Positions 33,110 to 41,946 of a DNA stretch of 64,000 nucleotides are shown in pieces. The notes under the pieces are model-generated. The model was not told where the DNA came from, ran no database searches, and saw only the letters and a program-made list of their open reading frames with translations. The translations under genes and the position numbers were made by a program. The first letter of the stretch is position 1, and each line of letters starts with the position of its first letter. Source of the DNA: Myxococcota bacterium (GTDB lineage: Bacteria > Myxococcota_A > Polyangia > HGW-17); contig JAHJMN010000146.1 of assembly GCA_018821305.1 (NCBI GenBank), forward strand, positions 1 to 64,000. The letters run 5' to 3'.

Positions 33110-33484
33110 ATGGAAGTAAAAGTTTTAAAATGTGATAAATGTGGAAATATCGTTGAAATGCTTCATGAAGGACCTGGGGCAATGAGCTGCTGTGGTGAAG
33201 AAATGAAGCTCATCGTGGAAAATACCGTTGATGCTGCTCGTGAGAAACATGTTCCGGTTATTGAAAAGATCGATGGCGGAATTCGTGTAACAGTGGGCAG
33301 TGTTGAGCATCCTATGCTTGATGCTCATTTTATACAGTGGATTGAAGTAATTACTGAAAATATGGTACTCCGGGCTCATCTGAAACCCGGGGAAAAACCC
33401 GTTGCTGAATTCAAAATTGATAACACACAGAAATTCTATGTCAGAGAATATTGCAATCTGCATGGATTATGGAAGGCGGAATAA
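33110..33484 (+). CDS. Desulfoferrodoxin, two-iron superoxide reductase
   Basis: The enzyme reduces superoxide to peroxide without making oxygen, which suits anaerobes. The N-terminal desulforedoxin domain has the rubredoxin-type site CDKCGNIV...SCCGEEM. The catalytic neelaredoxin domain has EKHVPVIE, SVEHPMLDAHFIQWIE and the C-terminal CNLHGLW that binds the active-site iron. The 124-aa length is typical of 2Fe forms. AAGGAG precedes the ATG. It is immediately followed by the ferritin gene. Confidence 0.95.
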   Translation: MEVKVLKCDKCGNIVEMLHEGPGAMSCCGEEMKLIVENTVDAAREKHVPVIEKIDGGIRVTVGSVEHPMLDAHFIQWIEVITENMVLRAHLKPGEKPVAEFKIDNTQKFYVREYCNLHGLWKAE

Positions 33485-33486
33485 TC

Positions 33487-33978
33487 ATGGACGCAAAACT
33501 TGTTAGTGAACTCAATAAACAAATTAACGAAGAAATGTTTTCTTCATATCTCTATCTGTCCATGGCTGCATACTTTGAAAACGCTAATTACGGCGGTTTC
33601 GCTGCCTGGATGCATGCCCAGTCCCGGGAGGAAATGGGTCATGCAATGAAAATGTTTAAGTTCCTTCTGGAACGTGGAGAAAAAGTAGAACTTGAAGCTA
33701 TTGCTAAACCACAGGCATCATGGGAAAAACCTTATGATGTTTTTAAGGCAAGTTTAGCTCATGAGCAGCATATAACTTCGAGAATTAATCATTTATATTT
33801 TCTTGCTAAAGAAGTTAAGGATTCCGCTGCCGAAATTTTCCTCCAATGGTTTGTTACAGAACAGGTGGAAGAGGAAGCATCCGTATCCGAAGTCGTTGCA
33901 AAAATGGAAATGCTCAATGAAGCTCCCGTTGCAATGTACATGCTGAGTAAAGAACTCGGAGCCCGCGGAGCTCACTAA
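33487..33978 (+). CDS. Bacterial non-haem ferritin
   Basis: The protein stores iron and may limit Fenton chemistry. The family motifs are present: EEMFSSYLYLSMAAYFE with the first ferroxidase Glu, and SREEMGHAMKMFKF with the ExxH motif. The 163-aa length is normal. I chose ATG 33487 because it follows the superoxide reductase stop by three bases and starts the typical helix; the track start at 33451 lies inside the previous gene. Coupled translation with the superoxide reductase is likely. Confidence 0.95.
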   Translation: MDAKLVSELNKQINEEMFSSYLYLSMAAYFENANYGGFAAWMHAQSREEMGHAMKMFKFLLERGEKVELEAIAKPQASWEKPYDVFKASLAHEQHITSRINHLYFLAKEVKDSAAEIFLQWFVTEQVEEEASVSEVVAKMEMLNEAPVAMYMLSKELGARGAH

Positions 33979-34119
33979 AACTCTCCTGATCTTATAAAGA
34001 TATTCCTTGCTTACGGAATATCTTGACCGTTTCCTCAATTGTATGGCAGAAAATACTTCGTATCGATCCTTTCTTTGCAAATTTAATATTTGATAAACGA
34101 TTTTATTAAAGGAAATATC

Positions 34120-35334
34120 ATGAATCATATCAGTGCAGTAAAAATAAGCGATCATGTATACTGGGTTGGAGCAATTGACTGGAGTGTCAGGGATTTTCAT
34201 GGCTATGATACATCCCGCGGTACGACCTATAACGCATATCTTGTAACCGGATCAAAAAATATACTTATCGACACAGTTAAACGTGACTACGTTGATGAAC
34301 TGATCAGTCGTGTTCAAAGCGTTATCCCTCTTGATAAAATAGATTATATTATTTCCAACCACGCCGAGCCTGATCATAGTGGCAGCCTGGACATTATGAT
34401 TGAAAAAATTAAACCAGAAAAAGTTTTTGCCTCAAAGATGGGCGTCAAGGCCCTTGCAGAGCATTTTTTATGGGAGCACGACATTACGGCAGTTGATGAT
34501 GGCAGTGAAATTGAACTGGGTGGTCTGAAGTTCCGTTTTTATGAAACCCGCATGCTTCATTGGCCGGATTCAATGTTTACTTTTCTCGTAGATGACAATC
34601 TCCTGTTCAGTCAGGATGCTTTTGGAATGCATCTTGCCTCATCCGAACGATTTGCCGATGAGTGTGAATGGCCGATACTTGAGTATGAATCAGCAAAATA
34701 CTTTGCTAATATCCTTCTTCCCTATGCTCCCCTTATTGGCAAACTTGTTACAAAAATTGGAGAGTTAGGATTGAATCCTGCGGTTGTTGCCCCGGATCAC
34801 GGACCTATCTGGAGAGGAGATGATATTGGAAAGATCATAAATCTCTATCTTAGATGGACAAAACAGGAAATGACGTCAAAGGTTGTTATTATTTATGACA
34901 CCATGTGGGGTGCTACAAAGAAAATGGCTCAGTCAATGGCTGATACCTTTGCTGCTGCGGGGCATTACGTTAAAGTTCTTCCACTCAAAGGTGTTCACAG
35001 ATCCAATGTAATAACGGAAATTCTTGAGGCTGGTGCTGTAATAATTGGGTCACCAACTCTCAATAATAACCTGTTTCCGACACTGGCTGATGTTCTTACC
35101 TATTGCCGGGGTCTAAAACCTAAAAACCTTATCGGTGCAGCTTTCGGGTCCTATGGCTGGAGTGGTGAAGGTGTTCCTCAGGTAAAGACAATTATGGAAG
35201 AAATGGGCATTGAGTTCATTGGTAGTTGTAAAGCAAAATATGGACCTTCTGAAAAAGATATTGAGTGCTGTCGAGATCTCGCACGACAGGTTTCCGAAGT
35301 ACTAAAAGAAAAAATTGCCAATAAAACGAACTGA
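34120..35334 (+). CDS. Flavodiiron protein (FprA type), oxygen or nitric oxide reductase
   Basis: A metallo-beta-lactamase-like domain (about residues 1-245) holds the diiron site, with the motif NHAEPDHSGSLD. A flavodoxin domain (about 255-395, KVVIIYDTMWGATKKMA) binds FMN. Such proteins reduce O2 to water or NO to N2O using electrons from rubredoxin or another carrier. I chose ATG 34120 with AAGGAAA upstream. No rubredoxin gene is in the cluster, so the electron carrier is elsewhere or the next gene donates directly. Confidence 0.94.
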   Translation: MNHISAVKISDHVYWVGAIDWSVRDFHGYDTSRGTTYNAYLVTGSKNILIDTVKRDYVDELISRVQSVIPLDKIDYIISNHAEPDHSGSLDIMIEKIKPEKVFASKMGVKALAEHFLWEHDITAVDDGSEIELGGLKFRFYETRMLHWPDSMFTFLVDDNLLFSQDAFGMHLASSERFADECEWPILEYESAKYFANILLPYAPLIGKLVTKIGELGLNPAVVAPDHGPIWRGDDIGKIINLYLRWTKQEMTSKVVIIYDTMWGATKKMAQSMADTFAAAGHYVKVLPLKGVHRSNVITEILEAGAVIIGSPTLNNNLFPTLADVLTYCRGLKPKNLIGAAFGSYGWSGEGVPQVKTIMEEMGIEFIGSCKAKYGPSEKDIECCRDLARQVSEVLKEKIANKTN

Positions 35335-35363
35335 CCTCCAATAATCAGGCAGCAGGTAAAACA

Positions 35364-36527
35364 ATGTCCAATGAAAAAATCATTATAGTTGGCGGTGGTG
35401 GTGCAGGTGTCAGTGCCGCTCAGGCTATTCGCTCTGTTAATTCAACGATTCCTGTAACAATTGTTACTAAAGAATCAATAAAACCGTATTTTCGTCCTGT
35501 ATTAACATCTCTCCTCGAAAGTCTGGATGGAGAAAATAAAAAAGGCTTTTTTGTAAAAGACGAACAGTGGTTTTTAGATAACAATATTGAATTTATAACA
35601 GATTTCAATGTTGCCAAAATTGATTCCGAAAATAAAACTCTGGTGAATTCCAATGGTATGAGTCTGTCGTGGTCAAAGCTTATTATTGCTACGGGATCTG
35701 AGCCTCTGGTGATTCCTGATGCATTCCGACACAGAAAAAACGTTTTTACAGTTCGAACCATTGAAGATACTCGAAGGTTATATAATTTTATTTCCGGGGT
35801 TTCTTCAGTCCTCATTTCCGGGGGTGGTTTGCTCGGTCTGGAAGCTGCATGGTATATTCTTCGCCGGGGCATAACAGTACATGTTTCAGAATATTTCAAA
35901 CGCCTTTTACCTCGCCAGTTGGACGAAGATGGTGGTGCTTATCTTACAGATATTATAAGTAAATCAGGGGTAAAGCTGCATACTGGTGCATGTATTAAAG
36001 ATTTCTCAGGTGAGACATACCTGGATGTCGTTCTTGATAATGGTGAAGAACTCAAAGCAGGATGTATTGTATATTCCGTAGGAGTTAAAAGTTCATTTCC
36101 AGAATTAACTCCGGAGCCACCGAAATTGGAACGCGGAATTATTGTAGACGAACATATGCGTTCATCAATTGATAATATCTACGCATGCGGTGATTGCGCT
36201 CAGTTTGGAAATTTTATTCCAGCTCTGTGGATGGTTGCCCTGAAACAGGGGGAAACCGCCGGAAAAAATGCCGCCGGGGGAGATGCAGTTTATCAGCATC
36301 AACTCTATCCGGCTATGCTAAAGGCTTTTGATACCCATGTGATGAGCGTTGGATCGATTGAAGGAAGTTTTATTGAAAATCGCACGGCAAACTCCTTTAT
36401 GCGATTGTTTCACGACGAGAATGGAAATTCTAAAGGAGCCTGGTGCATAGGTGATCCTCAGCGAGCGACTAAACTTATCAAAATGGTAAAAGACTCATCT
36501 CCTGCAGAATCATCAGTATTTCATTGA
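35364..36527 (+). CDS. NAD(P)H-dependent FAD oxidoreductase, NADH:rubredoxin reductase-like
   Basis: An N-terminal FAD motif IVGGGGAGVSAAQAI, a middle NAD-binding motif ISGGGLLGLEAAWY, and a C-terminal FAD contact YACGDCAQF are in the usual order for this family. It probably passes electrons from NAD(P)H to the flavodiiron protein or superoxide reductase, directly or via rubredoxin. It follows the flavodiiron gene by 29 nt. Confidence 0.88.
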   Translation: MSNEKIIIVGGGGAGVSAAQAIRSVNSTIPVTIVTKESIKPYFRPVLTSLLESLDGENKKGFFVKDEQWFLDNNIEFITDFNVAKIDSENKTLVNSNGMSLSWSKLIIATGSEPLVIPDAFRHRKNVFTVRTIEDTRRLYNFISGVSSVLISGGGLLGLEAAWYILRRGITVHVSEYFKRLLPRQLDEDGGAYLTDIISKSGVKLHTGACIKDFSGETYLDVVLDNGEELKAGCIVYSVGVKSSFPELTPEPPKLERGIIVDEHMRSSIDNIYACGDCAQFGNFIPALWMVALKQGETAGKNAAGGDAVYQHQLYPAMLKAFDTHVMSVGSIEGSFIENRTANSFMRLFHDENGNSKGAWCIGDPQRATKLIKMVKDSSPAESSVFH

Positions 36528-36583
36528 ATTTGTTTTAATAAGATTCTTGGCGGTGTTTATAATAATATTATTGAGGAGTTAAT

Positions 36584-36922
36584 ATGGCATCTACACTGGA
36601 TTTTGTTGAGTTTGTTGCAGGTCAGATAACCGGGGCGGGTCTTATTACGTTCAGAAAAATGTTCGGCGAATATGCTTTTTACTGTAATGGAAAGGTTGTA
36701 GCTTTAATATGTGACAATCAGTTTTTCGCAAAACCGCACCCCCAAATCAGAGAGTTTATTGGAACTGTTACTGAAGCTCCACCATATCCTGGTGCTAAAA
36801 TGCACTTTTTAATTTCTGATAAACTTGAAGATGCTGACTGGATGAGCGAACTTATTAGAATCTCATACAATTGTCTTCCTGAGCCTGCCCCTAAAAAACC
36901 CCGGAAAAAGAAAACGAAATAG
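36584..36922 (+). CDS. TfoX N-terminal-domain protein
   Basis: The core VAGQITGAGLITFRKMFGEYAFY and VALICDNQFFAKP is typical of the TfoX N-terminal family, and the length of about 112 aa fits single-domain members. The C-terminal tail KKPRKKKTK is basic. The biochemical role of the family is unclear. GAGGAG precedes the ATG. It is last in the oxygen-defence direction but may be independent. Confidence 0.8.
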   Translation: MASTLDFVEFVAGQITGAGLITFRKMFGEYAFYCNGKVVALICDNQFFAKPHPQIREFIGTVTEAPPYPGAKMHFLISDKLEDADWMSELIRISYNCLPEPAPKKPRKKKTK

Positions 36923-36949
36923 TATCAGAGAATTACCAATGTAGAAAAT

Positions 36950-37645
36950 TTATTCAATGCGTGCAGTGGCCATGGAGTGAACCTTTGTGGTGAGTTCGCC
37001 TGTGGGAACAGGATCACCTGCCATAAAGGCAGTCTGGCCTCCGATAAAGAAATAAAATGGAACACTTGGGGCCTGACAGTAGTCCGTAAGGATGTTTTCC
37101 CCGTTTGATGTAAGAATAATATCGTAAACTCCAGTAGCTCCTGCGGGAATAGATGCGAGAGTTCCGATGAGGCTGGCTCCTGGATTTATGTCTCCATTGG
37201 CGTCATACAATGCCGTGACATTTTGCGGTGCAAGATAAATTTCAAGGGGTGGAAGATCAAAATTAAGAGTATTAACAGTTACTTCCATTTGGATGTACTT
37301 GAACGATACTGTGACATGATCTTTAGAACTGACTACAGCGAGTTCTTCTACTTCTTCCTGAAGATTGACTAAAGCACTGCGGAGTACATATTCGCCAATG
37401 GCCATGCAAGTAGAAGATGCGGTGTCGCACTTAAAGTTTTCACCACCGGCAGTTTGACATACGGTATCGTCTGTGCACGCTACTTCAGGAATCTCACCTT
37501 GGACATCAATATTGAAATCATTGGTATTAATAGTGAATTCTTTTTCCGGAAGAATAAAATTGAAATCGGTGATGTCTTCGGCAATAAAATCGCATGATGA
37601 TGTGAATAAAAGCAGGAAAATTAAAAATAAGTTAGTTTTAAACAT
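36950..37645 (-). CDS. Lipoprotein with Cys-rich motif
   Basis: The signal peptide ends with a lipobox (LLFTSSCDF). A short Cys motif CTDDTVCQTAGGENFKCD resembles those of many Myxococcota-like surface lipoproteins, and another Cys lies near the end. The rest looks beta-rich. AGAGG lies 6 nt before the ATG. It is convergent with the TfoX-like gene. The function is unknown. Confidence 0.75.
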   Translation of the reverse strand: MFKTNLFLIFLLLFTSSCDFIAEDITDFNFILPEKEFTINTNDFNIDVQGEIPEVACTDDTVCQTAGGENFKCDTASSTCMAIGEYVLRSALVNLQEEVEELAVVSSKDHVTVSFKYIQMEVTVNTLNFDLPPLEIYLAPQNVTALYDANGDINPGASLIGTLASIPAGATGVYDIILTSNGENILTDYCQAPSVPFYFFIGGQTAFMAGDPVPTGELTTKVHSMATARIE

Positions 37646-38165
37646 TCTGAACCTCTTTTCATGTACTTTTCAGAACTCGTCCGAAAAAGTATAACAATAA
37701 ATATATTGAAACCATAAAACAAAAATCATACACAGTATAATTATATTACTTTAGAGAACAACAGGACAGTAACTAAATCGATCGTGTCCTGAATTTCAAT
37801 TTTTATCAAAATTGAGCATGTTTACGAAATCATGCTATTCAGAACACTGTAATAATTACAAAGTCTTCATTCTTAATGTCCTGTGTTAAATTAAGTCGTT
37901 AACTTGAAAAAATAGTATTACAGGACATTAACTAACTAGATCGGCGGAAAAGGTAATAAATTTACCTGATCCCTCGAAACAGTGTACCACTCTTTGTCAC
38001 TTTGGTTGCCTTTTTTCAAGTATTTTTTATATTTCCTGATATTTTGGTTGCAGTATCTAAGAGTCTGGTGTTAAAAAACGCAGTTTTCTTCGCGAAGTAA
38101 AATTCCGGACGCGAAATAATTTGGATTTTAAAGAATCGATAGATATATTCTCAGGGTATTTGATT
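37646..38165. other. Intergenic region with a large compound repeat, upstream of glgX
   Basis: A repeat of families B and C fills about 37753-37935. The remaining AT-rich 230 bp before glgX should hold its promoter, but I could not pick one with confidence. Confidence 0.55.
37753..37935. repeat. Family B/C compound repeat, reference copy
   Basis: After CAGGACAGTAAC there is a C module: GTGTCCTGAAT ... ATTCAGAACAC as near-perfect outer arms enclosing TCAATTTTTATCAAAATTGA and GCATGTTTACGAAATCATGC. A B-like module TTAATGTCCTGTG ... CAGGACATTAA follows. The C module is repeated at 57 and inverted at 24750-24856. Confidence 0.85.
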
Positions 38166-40328
38166 ATGCTTATAGAACCGGAAAAAAGACGTATACGCCT
38201 CAGACAAGCTCCTCCTTTTCCCATGGGAGCATCTCATCACTACGGCGGAACTCGATTTGTTGTGTTTTCCAGACATGCCACGGCAGTATCCCTTTTATTT
38301 TTTGACAACGCCAATGATGTGAATCCATCAAAAGAATGGAAATTGAGTCCCGATCTTCATCGTTTCGGTGATATCTGGTCCTGTTTTATTGAAGGGTCAA
38401 GAGAGGGGCAAATTTACGCATGGAAAATGGATGGGGATGAAGTTATTGATGGAATAAAAAGTTTTACCCCCGAAGCTTTCCTTATTGATCCTTATACAAA
38501 AGCAATATGCGGACCATATGAATGGCGGGATGGACTTGGTTCCAGGGATATTCCCACTGCACCAAAATCAGTAGTAACATCACCAGTTTACAACTGGAAA
38601 CGCACAATTTCTCCTAAAATACCAATGGAAAAGACCGTAATCTATGAAGTGCACTTGCGAGGATATTCAGCACACCCTTCGGCACAAGTGGATTTCCCCG
38701 GGACATTTGCAGGGTTCATTGAAAAAATAAAATGGATAAAAGAACTTGGCATAACAACCGTTGAACTTCTTCCTATTCAGGCTTTTGCTGAAAATGAAGT
38801 CATCAATCGAAATCCATTCACTGGGGAAAGGTTGAAAAACTACTGGGGATATTCCACCATGGCCTTTATGGCAGTTCATCCACCGTATGGAGCTTTGCCC
38901 GGAGAAGAGAAAGAAGAATTCAGTCAATTCGTAAGGACTCTTCATGACAACGGACTTGAAGTTATTTTAGATATTGTTTTCAACCATACAGCAGAAGGCA
39001 ACCAGACGGGGCCCGTTTTAAGTTTTCGCGGCCTTGATAACTCCATCTACTACATGATGGATACGGAAAATAAATGTTATCTGAACTACTCCGGCTGCGG
39101 AAATACACTTAACTGCAATCATCCCGTGGTGAGAGATTTCATTATGGACGTTTTGCGTTACTGGGTGGTGGAAATGGGAGTTGACGGATTTCGATTCGAT
39201 CTGGCAAGTATACTTGGCAGGGATCAGGATGGAAATCTTCTGGATAATCCTCCCCTTGTGGAAAGGATTGCAGAAGATCCGATACTGCGAAATGTAAAAA
39301 TAATAGCAGAAGCATGGGATGCGGGCGGCGCGTATCAGGTGGGAAGTTTCCCAGGTACACGCTGGGCGGAGTGGAATGGTCGTTTCCGTGATGATATTCG
39401 AGCTTTCTGGCTCACGGAAGGTGGAAGTATTGCGGATTTTGCCACAAGACTTGCGGGAAGCGAAGATCTTTACGGCTCATCGGGTAGAACTCCTCTGCAT
39501 AGCATTAATTTTGTAGCGAGTCACGATGGATTTTCCCTGAGAGATCTTGTTTCTTATGATTATAAACACAATGAAATAAATGGGGAAAATAACCGTGATG
39601 GTGACAATCATAACCTGAGTGATAATCATGGTATTGAAGGCTATACACATGATCATGAAATCAGGAATCTGCGGCTCCGTCAGATGAAAAACCTACTTCT
39701 GACCCTTTTCGTCTCTCAGGGAGTTCCAATGATTTACTCCGGAGACGAATATGGCCATACCAAACTTGGAAACAACAACACCTACTGTCAGGATAACCCT
39801 GTTACATGGTTTGACTGGCGGCTCACAGGTAATTCCCTTGTTGATGAATTTACAGTGAGCGGATTTGCAGATCCCCTTGATGTGGATATTGAAGAAGGTC
39901 GTCACATCACAGATTTTATCAGAAACCTCATAAGTTTTCGTAATAACCATCCACATTTACGCCGCAAAACATTTTTTTCAGGCTCTATAGTAAAAAATTC
40001 ACCATCTCCATTTTCTGGTATGCGAGATATCATGTGGATAAATGAAAAAATGGAAGAAATCGACTGGAGCTACCCGAGAAAGTTTATTGGTGTCATTCTA
40101 GGGCCTGTCATTGAGAATGATTGTGTTAATCTTCCGGTTCAAATGTACTTTAATGCCACGGATGAAGATATCGTTGCGGTGATAAGAAGTATTCCCGGTT
40201 ACCGCTGGAAAATCATGTTTGATACCTCAGATATGAGGATTTCCGACAACTCAGATCGCATACTCGAAGATACCATAATTACAGTAAAATCCAGAAGTTC
40301 CGTAGTAGCTTCGCTGGTTAAAGTATGA
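38166..40328 (+). CDS. glgX: Glycogen debranching enzyme, GlgX/isoamylase type
   Basis: This GH13 enzyme hydrolyses alpha-1,6 branches of glycogen. A CBM48-like N-terminal domain (FPMGASHHYGGTRF) precedes the TIM barrel with DIVFNHTAEG, the nucleophile region DGFRFDLAS, the acid/base region IIAEAWDAGG, and FVASHDGFSL. The 720-aa length is normal. I chose ATG 38166; the track start at 38121 is a TTG and lacks a ribosome-binding site. No other glycogen gene is nearby. A family E repeat begins four bases after the stop. Confidence 0.95.
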   Translation: MLIEPEKRRIRLRQAPPFPMGASHHYGGTRFVVFSRHATAVSLLFFDNANDVNPSKEWKLSPDLHRFGDIWSCFIEGSREGQIYAWKMDGDEVIDGIKSFTPEAFLIDPYTKAICGPYEWRDGLGSRDIPTAPKSVVTSPVYNWKRTISPKIPMEKTVIYEVHLRGYSAHPSAQVDFPGTFAGFIEKIKWIKELGITTVELLPIQAFAENEVINRNPFTGERLKNYWGYSTMAFMAVHPPYGALPGEEKEEFSQFVRTLHDNGLEVILDIVFNHTAEGNQTGPVLSFRGLDNSIYYMMDTENKCYLNYSGCGNTLNCNHPVVRDFIMDVLRYWVVEMGVDGFRFDLASILGRDQDGNLLDNPPLVERIAEDPILRNVKIIAEAWDAGGAYQVGSFPGTRWAEWNGRFRDDIRAFWLTEGGSIADFATRLAGSEDLYGSSGRTPLHSINFVASHDGFSLRDLVSYDYKHNEINGENNRDGDNHNLSDNHGIEGYTHDHEIRNLRLRQMKNLLLTLFVSQGVPMIYSGDEYGHTKLGNNNTYCQDNPVTWFDWRLTGNSLVDEFTVSGFADPLDVDIEEGRHITDFIRNLISFRNNHPHLRRKTFFSGSIVKNSPSPFSGMRDIMWINEKMEEIDWSYPRKFIGVILGPVIENDCVNLPVQMYFNATDEDIVAVIRSIPGYRWKIMFDTSDMRISDNSDRILEDTIITVKSRSSVVASLVKV

Positions 40329-40332
40329 CTAT

Positions 40333-40666
40333 ACCCAATGCTGGTCGGTTAGTGAACTTCCGAGTAAATTAGTCAATAAATACAATCTTGTAAAACAATT
40401 ACAGGCAGACAGGAATTCAGGAAAACAGGGGTCAGGAGCAAGGATCGAAATTTAAAAAGTGAATATTTGCTTTCAACCTTTGTAATTTTCCATTGATATT
40501 GAATGGTTAACCGCTGATCCTGATCCTGTTTGCCTGACTACCCGAGTCCCTGTTAAAAAATTACAGGTAGACAGTGAATCAGTAGCAGGAACAGGACAAT
40601 CAACTCTTTCCTGAAGATTTTCTTTAGAATAACTCACAATCGTATTACTCAGGAAGCGGTCTAACC
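40333..40666. repeat. Family E + family D compound repeat
   Basis: It begins ACCCAATGCTGGTCGGTTAG, like the copy after 31972, continues with AATAAATACAATCTTG, and passes into family D words: CAGGAAAACAGGGGTCAGGA, CATTGATATTGAATG, CTGATCCTGATCCTGTTTG, and CGTATTACTCAGGAAGCGGT at the end. The order agrees with the first part of the 58.4-kb copy, in the opposite sense. Confidence 0.75.
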
Positions 40667-40840
40667 AAAATCTGAGAAGAAACCATACGTTAACAATAGT
40701 TCATGTAAAACAAATCATACAATAGTAACTTTATTTTCACACACTGAACCGCGGACCTGCTTTTTCGGAAAAAGGTTCCATGTTCAGTAACCGTTTGTAA
40801 TAAAATAATAAACTTAGAAAATTGAAGAAAAATCATCAAG

Positions 40841-40856
40841 TGGCATCATCATTGCG
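40841..40856 (+). promoter_or_regulatory. Candidate sigma-54 (RpoN) promoter
   Basis: TGGCATCATCATTGCG matches the -24/-12 consensus (TGGCAC-N5-TTGCA), with GG and GC separated by exactly 10 nt. It lies about 95 nt upstream of the gene's start codon. It would need an activator such as the NtrC-family protein at 16925. Confidence 0.55.
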
Positions 40857-40950
40857 CCTGTAAAAAGACGTAGCCGCCAGAATCCTGAAACTTTTATGGA
40901 TTCAATTGATTCTGTCGAATTTAACGCTCATTTTCCACAGGAGGTATCCA

Positions 40951-41487
40951 ATGTTTCGTATATCAATCTTTATGCTCGTTACGGTTTTTTCAATTCCTGC
41001 GGCAAACGCCCGAATCAGACGACATCATCGCCAACATATGAGTTTATGGAATGTCGGATATTCGTATGTACCGGTTTCGTGGACTGATCAGTGCATGCTT
41101 GATATATTAGAAGAATATCCGAATGCAAGTCTGACCACACAGAAGATCCTGTACATCCGATGTCTGAATCGTTATCAGAGACCTGTGGTCACTATTAATC
41201 CGGTCTATTCGAGACACTACGTTCGTCATTCACATCGAAAACCGGTTTATAATAGGCCCCGTCACAATTATCGTCGCGACAGAATCAAACCGGCTCCCGT
41301 AAATCGTCGTCCTAGAATTCACTCGAGGACCACCCCTGTCCGGAGACCAACTGTGGCTAAAAGCAGATCCCGCTCAAATAATTCGGGTTACTCAAGATCC
41401 TCAAGCCGCAGTTCCTCAAGATCTTCCAGTTCCTCAAGATCCTCAAGATCCTCAAGCTCCTCCAGTTCATCCCGCTCTCGCCGCTGA
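40951..41487 (+). CDS. Secreted Arg/Ser-rich protein
   Basis: A signal peptide (MFRISIFMLVTVFSIPAANA) directs export. The mature part is highly basic (RIRRHHRQ and later HSHRKPVYNRPRHNYRRD) and ends in a Ser/Arg repeat tail (SRSSSRSSSRSSSSSRSS). I chose ATG 40951 because AGGAGG lies 6 nt upstream. A CxxxxxxxC-type pair (CMLDILEE...CLNRY) may form a disulfide. It could bind DNA, polysaccharide or the cell surface; this is not decidable here. Confidence 0.8.
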   Translation: MFRISIFMLVTVFSIPAANARIRRHHRQHMSLWNVGYSYVPVSWTDQCMLDILEEYPNASLTTQKILYIRCLNRYQRPVVTINPVYSRHYVRHSHRKPVYNRPRHNYRRDRIKPAPVNRRPRIHSRTTPVRRPTVAKSRSRSNNSGYSRSSSRSSSRSSSSSRSSRSSSSSSSSRSRR

Positions 41488-41946
41488 AAAAATCCACTGG
41501 TCTTTTAATAATATCTATCAAATCAATAGTTTTACATAAATATAGAGAAAACACAGGAACTTAATATTAAAAAAAAATTAGATTATTTGTTACGTATGTT
41601 GAGTTTCAGATACGAACTGCCTTGAAAATCCTCTAAATTAATGGCAAGTTATGGCACTGAATCGCCTGTCCGGTAAAGACCCTCAAGGTAACTCACTGGC
41701 TTTCGATTCTTTATTTTTTAAGAATTGACGTTCAGTATTTCAGGTATTTCTACTTTCTACCCGGGGGGTTAACTGTTTTCCTGAACTACTGGGTTGTCAA
41801 CATTCGGGGTCTTTTGTGAATTTATTAAAAATTCTATTCGGCCACTACTAATATTTTCCGTATCTCTTAGTCTCTATCCGGACTATAAAGATGCAGAAAA
41901 CAGTGTTTTTTCGAATTTCCGGATAGAGATTAAACGGAGGTCTGAA
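41488..41946. other. Intergenic region ending in a repeat that abuts the glyQ ribosome-binding site
   Basis: Bases 41488-41800 are AT-rich with no supported gene. A repeat at about 41804-41937 (described separately) reads open in the glyQ frame and ends right at the GGAGG site, which explains the long N-terminal extension of the track ORF. Confidence 0.6.
41804..41937. repeat. Family A repeat variant (A' end) upstream of glyQ
   Basis: It contains TTTATTAAAAATTCTATTCG, GCCACTACTAATATTTTCCG, TAGTCTCTATCCGGACTATA and the inverted arm TTTCCGGATAGAGATTAAA. Its right half resembles that of the 22863 copy. The CTCTATCCGGA and TCCGGATAGAG arms form a perfect 11-bp stem, with the ribosome-binding site just after it. 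Confidence 0.75.

Larger units (their letters stand above)
40329..40950. other. Intergenic region: family E + D repeat and a sigma-54-type promoter
   Basis: Family E (40333-40402) and family D (40404-40666) fill the first half. The second half is AT-rich and ends with the candidate promoter at 40841-40856. The GGAGG site for the Arg/Ser-rich gene is just before 40951. No small gene is supported. Confidence 0.65.

Noticed and set aside
33451-33486. Ferritin start at 33451
   Set aside because: It lies within the superoxide reductase gene and adds residues not found in ferritins.
41640-41670. A second sigma-54 promoter (TGGCACTGAATCGCC)
   Set aside because: GG and GC are 9 nt apart rather than 10 and TTGC is missing; no gene starts at a suitable distance.
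41794-41946. The 51-residue N-terminal extension of the track GlyQ ORF
   Set aside because: It is read from the repeat element; the family starts near TTG 41947, which has GGAGG upstream.
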